A stretch of 64,000 nucleotides of DNA. Source: Streptomyces avidinii. Lineage in GTDB: Bacteria > Actinomycetota > Actinomycetes > Streptomycetales > Streptomycetaceae. The stretch is taken from contig NZ_BMVL01000006.1 in the NCBI RefSeq assembly GCF_014650695.1, forward strand, positions 186,001 to 250,000, read 5' to 3'. Below are positions 50,909 to 59,480 of the stretch, piece by piece. The notes beneath the pieces were generated by a model, which was not told the origin of the DNA, did no database searches, and saw nothing but the letters and a program-made list of their open reading frames with translations. The position numbers and the translations under genes are program-made. Position 1 is the first letter of the stretch. Each line of letters starts with the position of its first letter.

Positions 50909-52153
50909 TCAGGCGGGCCCGACGACGGCCGCGGGGCCCGCAGGGTCCGTGGGCGGACGGGGACGGGCCCGGGCGGCGAGTACGGCGACGTCGTCCTCCG
51001 CGTGGTCGGCGTCGAGGCCCGCCACCACGGCGTCCACCACCGCGTTCACGCCGGCCCCCGGCGGCAGGCGCACTCCCGCCAGCCTGGCCAGCGAGACGTC
51101 GATGTCCTCGCCCCGGCGTTCCACGAGCCCGTCGGTGAACATCAGCAGGGTCTCCTGCGGGGTGACGGCGCGCGTGACGGCCTCGTAGCCACCGACCCCG
51201 GTGCCCAGCGGCGGGCCGACCGGAACGTCGACCAGGGTGGCCGAGCCGTCGGCCCCGAAGACCGCCGGAGGCAGATGGCCGGCGCTGGCGAACATCGCCA
51301 CGCCGCGTGCCGGATCGACCCGTACGAGCAGGCAGGTCGCGGGCCGGCGGCCCGCGTCGCCGGCGGCCAGGGCGTCGAGCTGGCGCAGTACGCGGTGCGG
51401 GGCGAGGTGCGTGGACGCCACGTCCCGCAGGGTGGAGCGGTAGGCGTTCATGTCCACCGCCGCGTCGAGCCCGTGGCCCATCACGTCGCCGACCACGAGG
51501 AGGGTACGGCCGTAGTGGAGGCGGACCGTCTCGAACCAGTCGCCGCCCACCAGGGCCCGGGGGCCGGCCGGCAGGTAGCGGCTGGCCATCTCCAGGTTGG
51601 GGTGCGGCCGGCCCGGTTCCGCCACGAGCGCCCGCTGCAGGTGCGACACGGTGTCCTCGGTGGCGGCCAGCTGCCGCGCGTGCCCGAGGTGCACCGCCGC
51701 CAGCCGGGCCGCGAAGTGCACGGTGGCAGCCTCGTGGTCACCGAACGCGGTCCGGGCCCGTACGGCGGTCAGCAGGCCGCGGGCCCGGTGCCGGTCCGGC
51801 AGCGGAACGGACAGGACGTGGACCGGGACGCCGCCGGCGACCGTCACCCACTCGGACGGCGGGTGCCCGCCGTCGTCCGCCCGTACGGAGGTCGCCGCGT
51901 CGCTCCCCGCCGCCAGGAGTCCCACGGCTCCGGCCGTCGCCACGCGGAGCGATCCGCCGTCCTCGTCCAGGAGGTCCACGGCGACCGCGTCGCACACGTT
52001 CCGGAACAGGAAACCGGCCAGCTCCTCGCAGGTGGTCACCGCGTCGAGGGTCGTGCCGATCTGCTCGACGGCGGCCTCGGTCGCCCGGACACGCGCCGTC
52101 AGCCCCTCATCCCCACCGGCAGGCCCGGTGGACCTCCCGTCACGCTGCGGCAA
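50909..52153 (-). CDS. PP2C-type SpoIIE phosphatase with GAF-like sensor domain
   Basis: About 414 residues. Residues 20-180 form a GAF-like domain (TTCEELAGFLFRNVCDAVAVDLLDEDGG). The SpoIIE/PP2C catalytic domain follows, with GGDWFETVRL, LLVVGDVMGHGLDAA (metal-binding Asp), MFASAGHLPPAV and LLMFTDGLVERRGEDID. The start is set at TTG 52153 because GGAGG lies 5-9 bases upstream; the longer frame adds non-conserved residues. Such proteins dephosphorylate anti-anti-sigma factors; no kinase or antagonist gene is next to it. Confidence 0.87.
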   Translation of the reverse strand: MPQRDGRSTGPAGGDEGLTARVRATEAAVEQIGTTLDAVTTCEELAGFLFRNVCDAVAVDLLDEDGGSLRVATAGAVGLLAAGSDAATSVRADDGGHPPSEWVTVAGGVPVHVLSVPLPDRHRARGLLTAVRARTAFGDHEAATVHFAARLAAVHLGHARQLAATEDTVSHLQRALVAEPGRPHPNLEMASRYLPAGPRALVGGDWFETVRLHYGRTLLVVGDVMGHGLDAAVDMNAYRSTLRDVASTHLAPHRVLRQLDALAAGDAGRRPATCLLVRVDPARGVAMFASAGHLPPAVFGADGSATLVDVPVGPPLGTGVGGYEAVTRAVTPQETLLMFTDGLVERRGEDIDVSLARLAGVRLPPGAGVNAVVDAVVAGLDADHAEDDVAVLAARARPRPPTDPAGPAAVVGPA

Positions 52154-52341
52154 CAGACCTCCTCGCCCCGGACCTCCGAAGCAGCCGTTCCAGTGGGACC
52201 ACCGGTCACAGGCACGCACCCGGCGCGCCACCGTGCCCGGGGCGCGGGCCGTCGTCGAGGGGCGGCCCGCGGCCGATATTCGCTTGCACCCCCATCGTCG
52301 CTCGGGCCACCGTCGACCGACACCGCACGGAAGCAGAGAAG

Positions 52342-52755
52342 ATGACCACACATCCCCATCCGGTCGACCACGAGCTCGTCGAAGCCGCGGCGCGCGTCGC
52401 CCGCACGCTCGGCCGGAGCGAGAACCACACCATGGCGGCGGCCGCCCGCGCCCACGACGGCCGGATCGTCACCGCGGTGAACGCCTACCACTTCACGGGA
52501 GGCCCCTGCGCCGAGCTCGTCCTCATCGGCGCGGCAGCCGCCCAGGGCGTCCACGCACTGGACACGATCGTCGCCGTGGGCGACCGCGACCGGGGGGTCG
52601 TGCCCCCGTGCGGGCGGTGCCGTCAGGTCCTTCTGGACTATTTCCCCGCCCTCAGGGTCATCGTCGGTGCGGGCGATCGCGTCCGCAGCGTCCCGGTCGC
52701 CGACCTGCTTCCCGAGAGTTACGTCTGGGCCGACCACCAACTCGCCGGCGAATAG
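52342..52755 (+). CDS. Cytidine/blasticidin-S deaminase-family protein
   Basis: 137 residues. The zinc deaminase motifs are GGPCAELVLIGAAAAQG (Cys ligand and catalytic Glu) and PPCGRCRQVLLDY (two further Cys). Length and motifs fit tetrameric cytidine deaminases and the closely related blasticidin-S deaminases. Hydrolytic deamination of a cytosine-containing nucleoside is expected. Weak ribosome-binding site. Confidence 0.85.
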   Translation: MTTHPHPVDHELVEAAARVARTLGRSENHTMAAAARAHDGRIVTAVNAYHFTGGPCAELVLIGAAAAQGVHALDTIVAVGDRDRGVVPPCGRCRQVLLDYFPALRVIVGAGDRVRSVPVADLLPESYVWADHQLAGE

Positions 52756-52902
52756 GCGGCGGTTCCTGCCACGGGCCGAGGGGGCTGCGCGCGACGGCCC
52801 CTTCGAACAACCTCGCGAGTCCCCAACTCCCTTGGTTCGCGCGGGTGATGGACGAGCGGTGCGGATGCCCGCCGCCGAGCCGCGAGGGCGTATCGTGCCC
52901 GC

Positions 52903-53835
52903 ATGCCCGCTGATCTGATCCGCATCGTCTCCCGCGACTCGCCGATGGCCCTCGCCCAGGTGGAGCGCGTCCGCGCCGAACTCGCCGCGCTCCGCCCCGG
53001 GATCGAGACCACCGTCCTACCGGTCAAGACCACCGGAGACATGTGGATGGGAGACCTCTCCCAGGTGGAGGGCAAGGGCGCGTTCACCAAGGAGGTCGAC
53101 GCAGCGATCCTCGCCGGGGAGGCCGACCTCGCCGTGCACTGCGTCAAGGACGTCCCGGCCGACCGCCCGCTGCCCGCCGGGACCGTCTTCGCCGCGTTCC
53201 TGGAACGCGACGACATCCGCGACGCCCTGATCCACCCGGAGGGGCTCACGCTCGACCGGCTCCCGCCCGGCACCAGGATCGGGACCTCTTCCGTGCGCCG
53301 GGTCGCCCAGCTCGCCGCCGCCCACCCGCACCTGGAGTGCGTACCGATGCGCGGCAACGCCAACAGGCGGCTGGAGAAGCTCGCCGCCGGTGAGGCGGAC
53401 GCCCTCCTGCTGGCCGTCGCCGGTCTCCACCGCATCGACCGCGCGGACGTCATCACGGAGATCATCCCGGTGGACACCCTGATGCCGCCCATCGGCGCCG
53501 GGGTCCTCGCGCTCCAGTGCCGCGAGGACGACGCCGCGCTCATCGAAACCGTCAGCGCCCTCGGTCACCCCGACACGCACCGGGAGACGATCGCCGAGCG
53601 CATGCTCCTCCACGTCCTCCAGGGACACTGCAACAGCCCGATCGCGGGGTACGCACGGGCGGAACGCGGAGGGGATCTGTCCCTGCGCGCCTGCGTGTTC
53701 TCACCGGACGGCAAGGACGTCCTGAACGCCCACGAGTGGGCGGGCCGCCTCGACCCGGCCACCCTCGGTACCTCCGTTGCCGTCGCCCTCCTCCGGCAGG
53801 GTGCCCGAGAGCTGATCGACAGCATTCCGCACTGA
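52903..53835 (+). CDS. hemC: Porphobilinogen deaminase (hydroxymethylbilane synthase)
   Basis: 310 residues. Typical motifs are LIRIVSRDSPMALAQVERVRAEL, VKTTGDMWMG, ADLAVHCVKDVP (catalytic Asp), RIGTSSVRRVAQL, MRGNANRRLEKL and LQGHCNSPIAGYA, where C243 carries the dipyrromethane cofactor. It polymerises four porphobilinogens in tetrapyrrole biosynthesis. No hemA, hemD or hemB gene is adjacent, and VHCVKDVP/RGNANRRL differ from the housekeeping consensus (VHSLKDLP/RGNVNTRL), so this looks like the second, stand-alone HemC found in some actinomycetes. Confidence 0.9.
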   Translation: MPADLIRIVSRDSPMALAQVERVRAELAALRPGIETTVLPVKTTGDMWMGDLSQVEGKGAFTKEVDAAILAGEADLAVHCVKDVPADRPLPAGTVFAAFLERDDIRDALIHPEGLTLDRLPPGTRIGTSSVRRVAQLAAAHPHLECVPMRGNANRRLEKLAAGEADALLLAVAGLHRIDRADVITEIIPVDTLMPPIGAGVLALQCREDDAALIETVSALGHPDTHRETIAERMLLHVLQGHCNSPIAGYARAERGGDLSLRACVFSPDGKDVLNAHEWAGRLDPATLGTSVAVALLRQGARELIDSIPH

Positions 53836-53860
53836 CCCCACCCCCGTGCGGGTCAGTGCG
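53828..53860 (+). terminator. Terminator 1 after hemC
   Basis: Perfect 11-bp arms CGCACTGACCC and GGGTCAGTGCG; the stop codon of hemC lies in the left arm. Confidence 0.85.
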
Positions 53861-53888
53861 TCCCGGCCGACCCGGTGCCTCGACCCCC

Positions 53889-53921
53889 CGCACTGCCCGG
53901 ACCCCCGTCCAGGGCAGTGCG
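53889..53921 (+). terminator. Terminator 2 after hemC, near-duplicate of the first
   Basis: Perfect 10-bp arms CGCACTGCCC and GGGCAGTGCG, the same design as the hairpin 61 bp upstream with one matched base-pair change, loop length 13. Confidence 0.75.
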
Positions 53922-53937
53922 TTCGGCGAGGCCCTCG

Positions 53938-54003
53938 CTACCCGGCCGCGCGGACCAGAGCGGCCAGAGCGGCCAGAGCGAAATCGTGTCGGGTCAGCTC
54001 CAT
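53938..54003 (-). CDS. Possible 21-residue peptide
   Basis: ATG 54003 follows GAGGAG by about 6 bases and encodes MELTRHDFALAALAALVRAA plus Gly, then TAG. The Leu/Ala part comes from a CGGCCAGAG repeat. A good ribosome-binding site is the only support; it may be a small regulatory or leader peptide, or chance. Confidence 0.25.
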   Translation of the reverse strand: MELTRHDFALAALAALVRAAG

Positions 54004-54226
54004 GGGAACTCCTCGGTGGGCGCGGTGCGGAGCCGTGCGGCGGTGCGACGCGCCCGGCGAGAACGATCACCACGCTAGGGCCACGCAAACCGCCCGGCCC
54101 GGGGCAGCTCGCGCCAGCCAGGGGACCGTGCGCGCCACCGGGGGACTCCGCACGCCGAGTTGGGGACATCCGGCGCCAAGGCGCGCGGCTGAGCTGGTCA
54201 TTCACGCTGGTCTATGCTCAGCCCCT

Positions 54227-55267
54227 GTGATCTCGCACGCACACCAGGGGACTACGTCCTCCGCCCTCACCCGACTGAGCGTCGACGCGGCGCGCCGGTT
54301 CGGCATACCCGCGCACGGTTACGCGCACCTGCTGGGTCTGGCGCCCGAGCACCTCAACGACGACCTGTGCCGAACCCCCGCCGCCACGGGCATCCGCATC
54401 GCGGAACTGACGACCGTTCACGCTCCCTGGACGGAGCTGGCCCGGCAGTTGACGGAGCAGTCCACGATCGGCGCCCTCGGGGTCTGGGACTACCTGATCA
54501 CCTCCGCGCCCACTCCGCTCGAGGGAATCCGGGACGCCGCCGCCTACATCGCCATCGTCGCCGACAGCAGCACGGACACCATGCGGATCGCCGAGGACGG
54601 CGAACAGGTCGTCATCAGCCATGTCAACGAGGCCGATCTGGCCTACGAGGCGGCCTGCGCCATCCGCGCCTACGCGCTCGGGCTGTACCAGCGGCGGCTC
54701 AGCGATGCCGCACGGCGCCGGCTCGTTCCGCTGCGCGTCACCCTCGCGGCGAAGGCGCCCCCGCGGCACGAGGCCCTGATCGAGCTGTACGGCACCCGCG
54801 CCATCGACTTCGAGGCCCCGAGCAGCTCCATCACCTTCCTCGCCGCCGACCTGACGGCGCCGACACCCCACGCGCAGCCCGGCCTGTCGACGGTGCTGCG
54901 CAGGCACGCCGAACAGACCCTCGCCACCGCGATCCCGCTGCACAACTGGCTGGACCTCTTCCGGACCGCTCTGGCCTCCGTCCACGACGAGACCGTTCCG
55001 ACGCTGCCCGCGGTGGCTCGCCGGATGGCCGTCAGTACGCGAACCCTCCAGCGCCGCCTCGACGAACACGACACCACGTGGAGCAACGAGGTCGAAACCG
55101 CGCGCCGGGATCACATCACACGGCTGCTCCACAGCACCGACCTCAGCATCGAGGCGGTCGCCGCCCGGAGCGGCTACGCCGACGCGCGCGCCCTGCGCCG
55201 GGCGGTGCAGCGCTGGTACGGGACCACGCCCGCCGCCCTGCGCCGCGCCGGCCGGCCTGCCGACTGA
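54227..55267 (+). CDS. AraC-family regulator with N-terminal arabinose-binding-like domain
   Basis: 346 residues. The large N-terminal domain (GIPAHGYAHLLGLAPEHLND, LGVWDYLITSAPTPLEGIRDA) is of the OruR/ArgR-like AraC_binding_2 type. The C-terminal domain carries VARRMAVSTRTLQRRLDEHD and IEAVAARSGYADARALRRAVQRWYG. GTG 54227 sits 9 bases after TATGCT, so the transcript is probably leaderless. No clear target enzyme is adjacent; the next gene is small and convergent. Confidence 0.87.
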   Translation: MISHAHQGTTSSALTRLSVDAARRFGIPAHGYAHLLGLAPEHLNDDLCRTPAATGIRIAELTTVHAPWTELARQLTEQSTIGALGVWDYLITSAPTPLEGIRDAAAYIAIVADSSTDTMRIAEDGEQVVISHVNEADLAYEAACAIRAYALGLYQRRLSDAARRRLVPLRVTLAAKAPPRHEALIELYGTRAIDFEAPSSSITFLAADLTAPTPHAQPGLSTVLRRHAEQTLATAIPLHNWLDLFRTALASVHDETVPTLPAVARRMAVSTRTLQRRLDEHDTTWSNEVETARRDHITRLLHSTDLSIEAVAARSGYADARALRRAVQRWYGTTPAALRRAGRPAD

Positions 55268-55279
55268 CCCCGGTGCGCG

Positions 55280-55507
55280 CTACCACGGTGCGGGCCGGGC
55301 GCCGGTGTCGGCCGGTCTGCCGAGGCGGGACGCGATGCGGAACCGCATCTCCCCCGCGGCCCTGCGGACCTCCTCGGGCTGCTCGTCGCTTTCGAGCAAC
55401 CCGAGGAGCACCATCAGGGCCCGCGCCTCGTCACCGCTGATCAGCTTCCACCGCTGTTCCGTCACGCCGTCGAGCAGCACGTCCAGTACGTCCAGTACGT
55501 CGTCCAT
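55280..55507 (-). CDS. Small hypothetical acidic protein
   Basis: 75 residues, helical and acidic (DDVLDVLDVLLDGVTEQRWKL, EARALMVLLGLLESDEQPEEV). The Val-Leu-Asp repeat is encoded by a duplicated GTCCAGTAC unit. No family known and only a weak ribosome-binding site. Confidence 0.45.
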   Translation of the reverse strand: MDDVLDVLDVLLDGVTEQRWKLISGDEARALMVLLGLLESDEQPEEVRRAAGEMRFRIASRLGRPADTGARPAPW

Positions 55508-55637
55508 GCCCGTACCAACACCGGACGCGCCCGCGAGGTCACCGGTACGGGCAGCTCAGAGCGGATCGCCGAGGGGGCCGTACTCGGCCTCCAGGTTGCG
55601 GGCCCAGTGCGCGGCGAAGTCGGGGCGGCCCGACTCC

Positions 55638-56197
55638 CTAGGGAAGGATGGAGTCCACGTACCCCCCGTCGACCCGCAGCGCTCCGCCCGTGGTCGCCGA
55701 GGCGTACGGCGAGGCCAGGTAGACCACCATGTGGGCGATCTCTTCCGGCTCGATCAGCCGTTGGATCAGCGACTGGGGCCGGTGCTCGCGCATGAACGCC
55801 CGCTGTGCCTCCTCCCAGGGCAGGCCCGGGGCGACCAGCTCGTAGACGAAGTCCTCGACGCCGCCGGTGTGCGTGGGGCCCGCGATGACGGAGTTGACGG
55901 TCACACCCGTGCCGGCCGCTTCCTTGGCGAAGCCCCGGGACACCGCCGGCAGTGCGGTCTTGGACATCCCGTAGTGGATCATCTCGGCGGGGATGACCAC
56001 TGCCGAATCGCTGGCGATGTTCTGGACGCGGCCCCAGGAGCGCTCCACCATGCCGGGCAGGTAGTGCCGTGTCATCCGGACCGCGGTGAGCACGTTCGTC
56101 TCGAAGTACCGCCGCCATTCGTCGTCCTCGATCTCCAGCGCCGGTGCCGATCCGATCCGGTGACCAGGGCCGTCCTGCCGGAGAGGTCGATGAGCAC
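55638..56197 (-). pseudogene. Short-chain dehydrogenase with internal deletion and frameshift
   Basis: GTG 56197 starts a good SDR N-terminus, LIDLSGRTALVTGS. Directly after it the sequence jumps, in another frame, to PALEIEDDEWRRYFETNVLT, which belongs some 80-90 residues later in an SDR. The glycine-rich cofactor loop and the NNAG strand are missing. The remainder is normal: IASDSAVVIPAEMIHYGMSKTAL (Ser, Tyr and Lys of the active site) to a GGALRVDGGYV end. It cannot bind NAD(P). Confidence 0.85.
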
Positions 56198-56357
56198 GCC
56201 GATACCTGCCTCGTCTGCCGCCGAGCGGCTGCCGGGTCGTTGCCGTCCTGGTCACCGGTTCCCCGCGGCAGCCGTTTCCTCACCCGGCGCAGAGCGGGCG
56301 GCGCGCTGCCCGCACACCTGCGGAGCACAGCAACCGGTCGGCCCTACGGTGGACCGC

Positions 56358-56921
56358 ATGGCCCCCGACGAGACGCACCCTGCCGGGTCCCCCGGCGGCA
56401 CCGCCCCCGGACCGGACCACGAGCAGGCCTTCGATCGCGATCCGCGGTTCGCCACCGCGCGGCTGAAGGAGCGCCTGTACGCGACCATCACCATGGTCGC
56501 GGTGGTGATCGGGCTGGCGGGCTCCGAGCACATCGGCGCCGCCGGCGCCGCCGCCACCGTACTGACCGCCGCGGTGGGCCTGTGGCTGGCCGCGCTGGTC
56601 GCGGACCAGCAGGCCCACCGGGTCGTCCACGGCCGCCTGGCCACCGGCCACGAGCTGCGCCGCATGCTGTCGGTCAGCAGCCCGCTGCTGCTGTCCGCCG
56701 TGGGGCCCCTGGTCCTGATCGCCGCGGCGGCGCTCGGGCTGATGGCGGTGGACACCGCCCTGCTGGTCTCGGCCGGCGTGAGCATCGCCGGGCTGTTCTC
56801 CTGGGGCTGGTACGGCGGTATCCGCATGGGTGGCGGTACGGGCCTGGCCCTGCTGGCCGGGACCCTGGACGCGGCCATCGGGACCGCGGTCGCCCTGGTG
56901 AAGGCGGCCGCGGGGCACTGA
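56358..56921 (+). CDS. Integral membrane protein of unknown function
   Basis: 187 residues. A charged N-terminus (about 40 residues) is followed by four hydrophobic segments: ATITMVAVVIGLAGSEHIGAAG, AAVGLWLAALVA, LLLSAVGPLVLIAAAALGLM and the C-terminal glycine-rich LFSWGWYGGIRMGGGTGLALLAG. No family named with certainty. Confidence 0.65.
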   Translation: MAPDETHPAGSPGGTAPGPDHEQAFDRDPRFATARLKERLYATITMVAVVIGLAGSEHIGAAGAAATVLTAAVGLWLAALVADQQAHRVVHGRLATGHELRRMLSVSSPLLLSAVGPLVLIAAAALGLMAVDTALLVSAGVSIAGLFSWGWYGGIRMGGGTGLALLAGTLDAAIGTAVALVKAAAGH

Positions 56922-57003
56922 TCCGGTCGTGCGGGCGCGCGAACCCCGGTCGCGCCGTAGCGTGGAAGCATCAGAGGCACTCCGCGGTGAGGGGCGATGC
57001 GCC

Positions 57004-57321
57004 ATGACCTGGGCTTCGTGGACGACGACAGGGGTATACGCCGGACGCGGCGGAGTGAGCACCGACGAGGCGGGGATCCTCAGCGGGGACCTGACCGTGC
57101 ACACCACCTGGTCGGCCCCGGAGGCCCATGTGGCCGTGCAGTACAGCGGCGGCTCCGATTGGTTCACCGTGACCGGCAGTCCGGTGCCCTGCGACTCCGA
57201 GGAGCTCAGCCGCCTCCTGCACCAGGCCGTGGTGGACGCCGTACGGGCGGGCGGGGCGGCCTCGGTCCCCCGCAATCTGCCCGCGGACGCCCGCTGGAGC
57301 CCGCCCGCGCCGGCTTCCTGA
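57004..57321 (+). CDS. Hypothetical protein
   Basis: 105 residues: beta-rich centre (GDLTVHTTWSAPEAHVAVQYSG, WFTVTGSPVPC) and one amphipathic helix (ELSRLLHQAVVDAVRAGG). Not recognised. It starts at ATG 57004; GAGGGG is 13 bases upstream, somewhat far. Its 3' end lies against the SDR/AraC chimera on the other strand. Confidence 0.5.
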   Translation: MTWASWTTTGVYAGRGGVSTDEAGILSGDLTVHTTWSAPEAHVAVQYSGGSDWFTVTGSPVPCDSEELSRLLHQAVVDAVRAGGAASVPRNLPADARWSPPAPAS

Positions 57322-57329
57322 TCGCTCGA

Positions 57330-57460
57330 TCACTTCGCCTGGTCGAGCCGGACCGCGTCGGCGCCGGCCGGGAACCGCAGCCGGCCGGTCGTGTCGTGAG
57401 CGGCGCGCCACACCGTCTCGGCCACGTCGCGCTCCGTGGTGTACAGGTCCTGCGACGGCG
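57330..57460 (-). pseudogene. SDR oxidoreductase, C-terminal remnant
   Basis: A frame ending at TGA 57330-57332 reads QDLYTTERDVAETVWRAAHD, then GRLRFPAGADAVRLDQAK. This is the typical end of a clavaldehyde-dehydrogenase-like SDR. All upstream parts are missing; the sequence passes directly into the 5' part of an AraC gene in another frame. Confidence 0.8.
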
Positions 57461-57762
57461 CCCGGTTCCAGCGTGAGGCCGAAACCGAGGGCCGGTCGTT
57501 CGGGGTCGGCCCGCGTGAACTGTGCGGTGACCGGCAGGTCGACGGATGCGACCAGGTACTGCCCGGCGCCGTACTCGTAGACCCGGTCGCCCAGAGCGAG
57601 CCGTTTGGCTCCCTGGGCGATGACCGCCAGGACCGTGCCGGACATCGAGGGCGCCGGTGGATCCGGCCGGTCGACCCTGGAGATCAGGACTCCGTCGATC
57701 GCGGTGCTCCAGTCGGAGCGGGCGTGCCGCGCCAGCAGGGTGCGGAGCTCTTCGAGGTACAT
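57455..57762 (-). pseudogene. AraC-family regulator, 5' part only (AraC_N domain)
   Basis: ATG 57762 begins MYLEELRTLLARHARSDWS, then GTVLAVIAQGAKRLALGDRVYEYG and LVASVDLPVTAQFTRADPE, an AraC_N cupin-like domain. It stops being family-like after LEPGAVA. The DNA-binding half is missing because of fusion to the tail of an SDR gene. AraC_N regulators and SDR genes are frequent neighbours, so one deletion between adjacent genes would explain the chimera. Confidence 0.82.
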
Positions 57763-57887
57763 GGATGTATTGCAGCACCGCCATCGACGAACCCTGCGCG
57801 GTGCGCGGACAACGCAGCGGGGGCGACCGCCCTGTGGTCGCCCCCGCCTGTTCATCGCGGCTCAGAGGTCATGCGCGGTTCCTGCGC

Positions 57888-59480
57888 TCAGAACTGCAGC
57901 GCCCAGGAGTCGATCTTGCCGGTGTCGACGTTCGCGTTGTCGTTCACCCGGAGCTTCCAGACGCCGTTCGCCACCTCCGCGGAGGCGTTGACGGTGAAGG
58001 TCTTGATGATGTTGTCCGCGCTGCCGCCGGTGCGGTTGTGCAGGGTGTAGACGGTGCCGTCGGGCGCGACCAGGTCCACCTTGAGGTCACCGATGTACGT
58101 GTGCTTGATGTCGACCGCGACGGTCAGCGCCGCCGGGGCGTTGCCGGCGACACCGCTGACGGTGACGGGCGATTCGACGGTGGCGTTGTCGTTGATCGCG
58201 TAGTCGGCCGCGTTCTCGAACCGCTTGCCGGGCGGGACGGTGCCGCCGTCACCGACGTACAGCAGCAGGTTCGGGGAGCCCGTGCCGGGGCTGGTCACCA
58301 CGTTCGGGGTCGCGGCGGCCACCAGTGCGTCACGGACCTGCGCCGGGGTGCTGGAGGCGTTCTGCGCCAGGTACAGGGCCGCCGCGCCGACCACGTGCGG
58401 GGTGGCCATGGAGGTGCCGGAGATGGTGTTGGTGGCGGTGTCGCCGGTACCCCACGAGGAGGTGATGGAGGAGCCCGGCGCGAAGATGTCCAGGACGGTG
58501 CCGAAGTTGGAGTAGCTGGCCTTGGCGTCCGTGTTCGTGGTGGCCCCGACCGTGATGGCCTCGGCCACGCGGGCCGGGGACTTGGTCGAGGCGTTGGTCG
58601 ACTCGTTGCCCGCGGCGACGCCGTAGGTGATGCCGGAGGCGATGGAGTTGCGCACCGCCGCGTCGAGCGCGGAGTCCGCGCCGCCGCCGAGCGACATGTT
58701 GGCCACGGCCGGCTTGACGGCGTTGCGCGTCACCCAGTCGATGCCCGCGACGACCTGGGCCGTCGTACCGGAGCCGTTGTTGTCGAGGACGCGGACGCCG
58801 ACGATCTTCGCCTTCTTGGCCACGCCGTACGCGCCGCCCCCGACCGTACCGGCCACGTGCGTGCCATGGCCGTGGCCGTCCTGCGCGGTGTTGTCGTTGT
58901 CGATGGCGTCGTAGCCGTAGGAGGCGCGACCGCCGAAGTCCTGGTGGGTGATGCGGACACCGGTGTCGATGATGTAGGCGGTGACGCCCTCACCGGCCTT
59001 GTCCGGGTAGGTGTAGCTCTGGTTCAGCGGCAGCGCCCGCTGGTCGATGCGGTCCAGGCCCCAGGACGGCGGGTTGGGCTGGGTCGCGTCGACGGTGAAA
59101 ACACGGTTCTGCACAACGGACTTGACGGCCGGGTCGGCGGCGAGCTTCTTGGCCTGCGCCTCGGAGACCTCGACGGAGTAGCCGTTGAGCGCGGCGCTGT
59201 AGGTCTTGTCTATCTTCGCGCCGTAGCGCTTCGCCACGGCCTTGCCGCTGTCGGCGGTGGAGCGGGCCGCGGTGTCGTTCAGGGTCACGATGTAGCTGCC
59301 GGAGATGGTCCCGGCGGCGCCGGCGTTCTCGATGACGCCCTGCGCGCCGGTGTCGGCAGCCGAGGCGGGTAAGGCGGCGGCCGAGGCGGGTAAGGCGGCG
59401 GCCGCGCCGAGCGCGAGCGCGACGACGGCGGTCGCGCTGATGCCGGCGATCTTCCGGCGGGTGTGACGCATCACGGACAT
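57888..59480 (-). CDS. Secreted subtilisin-like serine protease (S8) with P/Homo B domain
   Basis: 530 residues. Signal peptide (residues 1-34), then an I9 propeptide (SYIVTLNDTAA through VQNRVF). The catalytic domain has D172 (AYIIDTGVRITH), H208 (GHGTHVAGT) and S357 (GTSMATPHV). A C-terminal P/proprotein-convertase domain follows (RFENAADYAINDNATVESPV to the end). Secretion and autoprocessing are expected. The signal-peptide end is duplicated (LPASAAALPASAAD) by a 21-bp direct repeat. The start follows GGAGGA. Confidence 0.93.
   Translation of the reverse strand: MSVMRHTRRKIAGISATAVVALALGAAAALPASAAALPASAADTGAQGVIENAGAAGTISGSYIVTLNDTAARSTADSGKAVAKRYGAKIDKTYSAALNGYSVEVSEAQAKKLAADPAVKSVVQNRVFTVDATQPNPPSWGLDRIDQRALPLNQSYTYPDKAGEGVTAYIIDTGVRITHQDFGGRASYGYDAIDNDNTAQDGHGHGTHVAGTVGGGAYGVAKKAKIVGVRVLDNNGSGTTAQVVAGIDWVTRNAVKPAVANMSLGGGADSALDAAVRNSIASGITYGVAAGNESTNASTKSPARVAEAITVGATTNTDAKASYSNFGTVLDIFAPGSSITSSWGTGDTATNTISGTSMATPHVVGAAALYLAQNASSTPAQVRDALVAAATPNVVTSPGTGSPNLLLYVGDGGTVPPGKRFENAADYAINDNATVESPVTVSGVAGNAPAALTVAVDIKHTYIGDLKVDLVAPDGTVYTLHNRTGGSADNIIKTFTVNASAEVANGVWKLRVNDNANVDTGKIDSWALQF

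Larger units (their letters stand above)
53861..54226. other. Intergenic region hemC-AraC
   Basis: It holds the second hairpin (53889-53921), a possible 21-codon minus-strand open frame (53938-54003), and near the right end TATGCT (54213-54218), a -10-like box for the AraC gene. Nothing else is recognised. Confidence 0.5.
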
